Source of the DNA: Candidatus Woesearchaeota archaeon
Lineage (GTDB): Archaea > Nanobdellota > Nanobdellia > Woesearchaeales > SM23-78
Reading direction: 5' to 3'
Length of the DNA stretch: 33,345 bases
Assembly (NCBI GenBank): GCA_016935175.1
Contig: JAFGRK010000001.1
Span: forward strand, 1 to 33,345
Numbering within the stretch: the first letter of the stretch is position 1; each line of letters opens with the position of its first letter. The notes beneath the pieces are model-generated. The model was not told where the DNA came from and ran no database searches. It was given only the letters and a program-made list of their open reading frames with translations. The translations under genes were made by a program, and so were the position numbers. Below, piece by piece: positions 30,340-33,345 of this stretch.

Positions 30340-30355
30340 CCGGCATCCCCGCGTA
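30340..30355 (-). repeat. Duplicate of the tRNA-Leu 5' end
   Basis: Sixteen bases, including the tRNA 5' segment GCGGGGATGCCGG and the TAC before it, recur exactly 75 bp upstream of the gene. The TATA box at 30383-30394 is correctly placed for this copy and not for the real tRNA. Confidence 0.75.
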
Positions 30356-30382
30356 TTTGTCTTGACAACTGTATGCTCGCTC

Positions 30383-30394
30383 TCTTTAAAAAGC
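30383..30394 (-). promoter_or_regulatory. Likely TATA box of tRNA-Leu
   Basis: CTTTTTAAAGAG on the minus strand, 31-42 bp before the duplicated 5' fragment and about 110 bp before the mature 5' end; no closer TATA is seen. Confidence 0.5.
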
Positions 30395-30420
30395 TTACCA
30401 AAACATAACATTTAAATAGT

Positions 30421-30486
30421 ATTAGTACTAATAAAGTAAGATAAGAGTATTTTTAAGCTAATAATAGAGTATTTTTTTAGTACTAA
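30421..30486 (+). promoter_or_regulatory. Candidate operator/promoter of the AbrB-type gene
   Basis: Perfect palindromes ATTAGTACTAAT (30421-30432) and TTAGTACTAA (30477-30486) flank two copies of AGAGTATTTTT at 30444-30454 and 30466-30476, offset 22 bp or two helical turns. The AbrB-type gene starts about 50 bp downstream; self-repression is an inference. Confidence 0.5.
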
Positions 30487-30533
30487 TTATTAGAGGGCGC
30501 TGAAGAGAAAGGCATCGGGTGAAGGTCCAAAAC

Positions 30534-30728
30534 ATGAAAGTAGTTCTGAACAACGGCCAGTGCAAGCTAACCATACCGAAGGAGCTAGCTGAGGAGAAAG
30601 GCTGGGGGCCTGGCACCAAGATAAGGTTTGTCGAAGACCTAGAGGGCAACATATTCCTGAAGGCTGTAGAGCTTAAGCCAGTAGATAAGAAAGCAGCTGC
30701 CAGCAAGAAGCCCAAGAAGAAAAAATGA
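30534..30728 (+). CDS. AbrB/MazE-type DNA-binding protein
   Basis: A 64-aa protein with a SpoVT-AbrB swapped-hairpin domain (NNGQCKLTIPKELAEEKGW, then GTKIRFVEDLEGNIFLKAVE), a family of dimeric DNA-binding transcription factors and antitoxins, followed by a Lys-rich tail. ATG at 30534 fits the family; a GTG at 30519 in the same frame is an alternative that adds five residues. The stop overlaps the next ATG (ATGA), so it is translationally coupled to the surface-protein gene rather than to a toxin. Palindromic sites upstream may be its operator. Confidence 0.85.
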   Translation: MKVVLNNGQCKLTIPKELAEEKGWGPGTKIRFVEDLEGNIFLKAVELKPVDKKAAASKKPKKKK

Positions 30729-32623
30729 GAGCAGAAGATAGGCTAGAGGAAATGGAAAGGAGAAGGCAAGAGCTAATCAGCTTTGTCACCAGCCTGGATG
30801 AGCAGCTGAGAAACAGCGAGATCAACCAGATAGAGCACGCTGTCTTGTTGCATGAAAGCTTCAAGGGCAAGGGCAGGGAAGAAGTAATCCGGGAGCTGGA
30901 TGAAAGCATAAGCGAGCTTTCAGAGCAGGCGGGCAAGGAGCACAGGGCCAAGCTCCACATAGGCATTGCAGGTGCAGCCCTAGCAATCATAGCCATAATC
31001 AGCTTGTTCTCCCAAAGCAATTATTTCAGCCCCACAGGATTTGTGATAGGCCCAAGAGAGAGTTCTGAAATCATCAGCTACAACAATGCCTTTGTAACTC
31101 CTGCAGAGACCCTGCTAGAGCTAGCTAACATAACCAGCCTGAGGATTAGCGGCTCATTAGAAGGCACCAGGGCGACAGTCAAGCTAAGGATTAATGGGAT
31201 TGAATACCTGGTTGGGGAAATAACCCCTGGAGCAGAGGGGGGCCAAGACAACCTGATAACCGGCTTGGCAATTGGGGAAGAAGCATCGCCCTATACTATC
31301 TCAACTGACAAGGCAGAATACTTAGTTGGGGAAGAGGTCTTCATAACCATAACGCCAGAGGCAGAGGACAAATCACTATACATAGCATATGGCGACCAGA
31401 TGAATAAGCTGGATGAGGGAGCAAGCACTTATTTGCCAGCTGCTGCTGGGGAATACCAAGCCATAGCGCTCATAGTGTTGGATGATGATATTGTCAGGGT
31501 TGAGACTGGTTTCACAGTGGCTGAAGCAAGCTCTGAAGAGTCGGAGGCAGCTCTACCAGAAACCCAGGTTGAGCCTACACCAGAAGAAGTAATAAGTGAG
31601 GAGCCAGCAGCAGAAGCAACAGAAGCTGATGCTTCTGAGCTTGCGGCAGAGCCGCAAGAGCCTGAGGCAGAGCAAGAGACAACAACAGGCTATGAGTTCT
31701 CCAATGTTTGCGTAGACACCTGCAACCTTGAGGAGACTAGCAACCCGATTCTCATAATAGAGCTGGAAGAGGGCAGCAAGCTTACTATCACAGAGCTCAT
31801 AATCACCAGGAACAAGGAGAACACCGCGCCAGAACAGGTCAAGGACATTCCTAATATAGCCATAGGCATAACCCAGTCAGCGACCATCAGCCTGGATGAG
31901 TACTTCATAGACCCTGACGGGGACTCGCTTGTGTATGACCTGAATGATATACCTGAGATAAACGCAGATATAAGCCAGTCAGAACTAGCCATAACTTCAG
32001 ACACCCCAGGGGTCTATACTGGCTACATATACGCCACTGACGGCGACAAGCTAGTTACTAGCAACACCTTCACCATCACAGTCACAGAAGAAGGTGAGGG
32101 CGCAGTCCAGCCAGGTGCTGAAGAAGTTGGGGATGGAACAGGTGAAGTGCCTGTTACACCAGTGCCTTCTGAAACTGAGGCCATAGATCCCTGCGCCAAT
32201 CCAGACCCTAACCTTAGGCCTCCTGAATGCATGGAAGGAAAGGAGAAAGACTACTTTGTGGTTGAGAGCGTTTTCCTGAAAGACAGCAGCAGGGCTAATG
32301 CTGCCAGGATAACACCCCTGGGCAACCTGATGATAAAAGGAGTGCTGGTAGAGAGCTCAGATATGAGCCCAGGAGCAAATGACTTCAAGGTTACCTACAT
32401 GGATAGCGATTACAATGACGTGCCTATTGCCTGGATAGACTCTGCAACAGGGGACTTGCACCTGAAAGGAAGCTTGTATGAGGAAGACTTCTTCCTGCAG
32501 CCGACACCTAGCGCTTTTGTCATCCAGAACAAGAGGAATGTTAACCTGGCTTATATTGACAGGACTACAGGAGACTTGCACATCAAAGGCAACCTGGTCC
32601 AGATGAGGGAGAATGTGGAATGA
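30725..32623 (+). CDS. Membrane-anchored surface protein with coiled-coil cytoplasmic head
   Basis: A 632-aa protein. Residues 1-72 are a charged coiled coil in the cytoplasm, 77-96 a membrane helix (HIGIAGAALAIIAIISLFSQ), followed by SPTGFVIG, a phrase I associate with DPANN surface proteins. The ectodomain has beta domains (about 100-270), an acidic Glu/Pro/Ala linker (270-325), and a cadherin-like domain (about 375-455; DEYFIDPDGDSLVYDLNDI then YTGYIYATDGD). Near the C-terminus two repeats with DSATGDLHLKG and DRTTGDLHIKG follow. It overlaps the AbrB gene by ATGA and the next gene by ATGA, so the three are one operon. Ligand unknown. Confidence 0.82.
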   Translation: MRAEDRLEEMERRRQELISFVTSLDEQLRNSEINQIEHAVLLHESFKGKGREEVIRELDESISELSEQAGKEHRAKLHIGIAGAALAIIAIISLFSQSNYFSPTGFVIGPRESSEIISYNNAFVTPAETLLELANITSLRISGSLEGTRATVKLRINGIEYLVGEITPGAEGGQDNLITGLAIGEEASPYTISTDKAEYLVGEEVFITITPEAEDKSLYIAYGDQMNKLDEGASTYLPAAAGEYQAIALIVLDDDIVRVETGFTVAEASSEESEAALPETQVEPTPEEVISEEPAAEATEADASELAAEPQEPEAEQETTTGYEFSNVCVDTCNLEETSNPILIIELEEGSKLTITELIITRNKENTAPEQVKDIPNIAIGITQSATISLDEYFIDPDGDSLVYDLNDIPEINADISQSELAITSDTPGVYTGYIYATDGDKLVTSNTFTITVTEEGEGAVQPGAEEVGDGTGEVPVTPVPSETEAIDPCANPDPNLRPPECMEGKEKDYFVVESVFLKDSSRANAARITPLGNLMIKGVLVESSDMSPGANDFKVTYMDSDYNDVPIAWIDSATGDLHLKGSLYEEDFFLQPTPSAFVIQNKRNVNLAYIDRTTGDLHIKGNLVQMRENVE

Positions 32624-33345
32624 GTGCAAGGAAAATTTCTTTAAGCAGGGCAACCCTTATTTTAATTATACTATTGATAATTAGGATTTTAGGATTCTCA
32701 AGTTTTGCCTTGGCAGACAATGACCCTGGCCACGACACTTTGTATGTGGAGGAACAGGGTGATTCTGAGATTGACGGAAGCCTTAACATAACAGGCAATG
32801 TGAGCATAGAAGGAATCCTTTATTCTGGCTCAGAGCTTGATGTCAGAGGGGACAGCGTGCAGGCAACTGGCAGCAACAACCAAATCATAGGCACCAGCAG
32901 CATACTCTCAATCCAGAGCATCGGTGACTTGTACATCAACACCTTCCAAGGCACAACTGCCACTGTGTACTTTGGAGACAGCGCTTCTGATAGCGTAAAC
33001 ATCAATGTGACTGGAGCGCTTTATTTTGGGAGCAATGGAAGGCTAGCTGTAAGCTCTGGAAGCCAGGCAGGCTCTGACCTTTACTGGGGAGACAAGCTGA
33101 TATGCGATGCTTCTGAAAGCAACTGCGGATGGGTAAGCAGCACAACAGGAGGAGGGGACATCACAGCAGTGAACACGAATGATGACTGGCTGAACGGAGG
33201 GGCAGAGAGCGGGGATGTAAGCCTAACCTTCAATGAAAGCAAGCTCAATGACACCATAGACGCAAGGGCGAGCGCTGTTGGCGATGGCAATAATTACACA
33301 ACAGCAGCAGGATTTGTTACCAGCGGAAGCACAGAGACGCTGCAG
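32620..33345 (+). CDS. Exported beta-repeat surface protein (3' end outside the window)
   Basis: ATG at 32620 overlaps the preceding stop (ATGA); the frame stays open for 242 codons to the window edge. Residues 1-35 are a signal peptide or anchor (SLSRATLILIILLIIRIL, then SSFALA). The rest is Gly/Ser/Asn/Asp-rich with short repeats such as SLNITGNVSIEGIL and INVTGALYFGSNG, as in beta-helix surface proteins. The IDGSLNITG style is like the C-terminal repeats of the upstream protein, so the two may share a structural theme. Partial; no function assigned. Confidence 0.8.
   Translation, partial: MSARKISLSRATLILIILLIIRILGFSSFALADNDPGHDTLYVEEQGDSEIDGSLNITGNVSIEGILYSGSELDVRGDSVQATGSNNQIIGTSSILSIQSIGDLYINTFQGTTATVYFGDSASDSVNINVTGALYFGSNGRLAVSSGSQAGSDLYWGDKLICDASESNCGWVSSTTGGGDITAVNTNDDWLNGGAESGDVSLTFNESKLNDTIDARASAVGDGNNYTTAAGFVTSGSTETLQ

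Noticed and set aside
30184-30411. 75-aa minus-strand open frame
   Set aside because: It lies over the tRNA-Leu gene and its leader and is explained by the structured RNA.
30534-32623. Toxin-antitoxin pair
   Set aside because: The gene coupled to the AbrB-type protein is a 632-aa membrane surface protein, not a toxin.

Overview
The window looks like a chromosomal segment of a DPANN-type archaeon, probably close to Woesearchaeota or Pacearchaeota. The evidence is the archaeal and eukaryote-type information-processing proteins (S17e, Alba, L44e, S27e, aIF2-alpha, Nop10, a PAC2-family protein, Gins51), class III prepilins, a two-component TadC-like pilus system, a methanogen-type S-layer protein, TATA-box promoters about 25 bp from leaderless starts, and intron-bearing tRNA genes. 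The lineage is inferred from gene style only.

Layout: 1-700 holds an unknown helical protein and a 35-aa ORF. 698-5580 (minus) carries XTP/dITP pyrophosphatase, an FAD dehydrogenase, tRNA-Arg(UCG) with two introns, Alba and S17e, an arginase-fold protein lacking most metal ligands, ribulose-phosphate epimerase, and a small nuclease-like protein. RpiB (plus) is divergent from the nuclease. Enolase (minus) follows, preceded by an overlapping 18-codon leader ORF. From 7593 to 19455 (minus) lies a pilus or surface-secretion locus: pilin, two membrane platform proteins, GspE/TadA-type ATPase, winged-helix coiled-coil protein, DUF192 protein, five pilin-like or surface proteins including a large vWA-like one. 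From 19560 to 23442 (minus) are PAC2, Nop10, aIF2-alpha, S27e, L44e and Gins51. A radical SAM protein (plus), a large secreted repeat protein (minus) and the S-layer protein (minus) follow. The right end has tRNA-Leu(UAG) with two or three introns, then on the plus strand an AbrB-type regulator translationally coupled by ATGA overlaps to two surface proteins, the last cut by the window edge.

The most unusual material is structured nucleic acid. (1) A family of 115-300 bp multi-arm elements fills at least seven intergenic gaps. Three copies share a hairpin whose 6x6 internal loop (GAACGA facing GAGAGA) is identical while the apical stem-loop varies with pairing kept, which suggests selection on an RNA. 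(2) The two tRNA genes carry introns at canonical and noncanonical sites (D loop, T loop, probably variable arm), and some intron hairpins resemble arms of the intergenic elements. (3) Three unrelated genes (S-layer, enolase, pilus ATPase) have the Shine-Dalgarno sequence in the apical loop of a perfect 8-bp stem abutting the start codon. All structures were found by reading; no folding program or database search was run.
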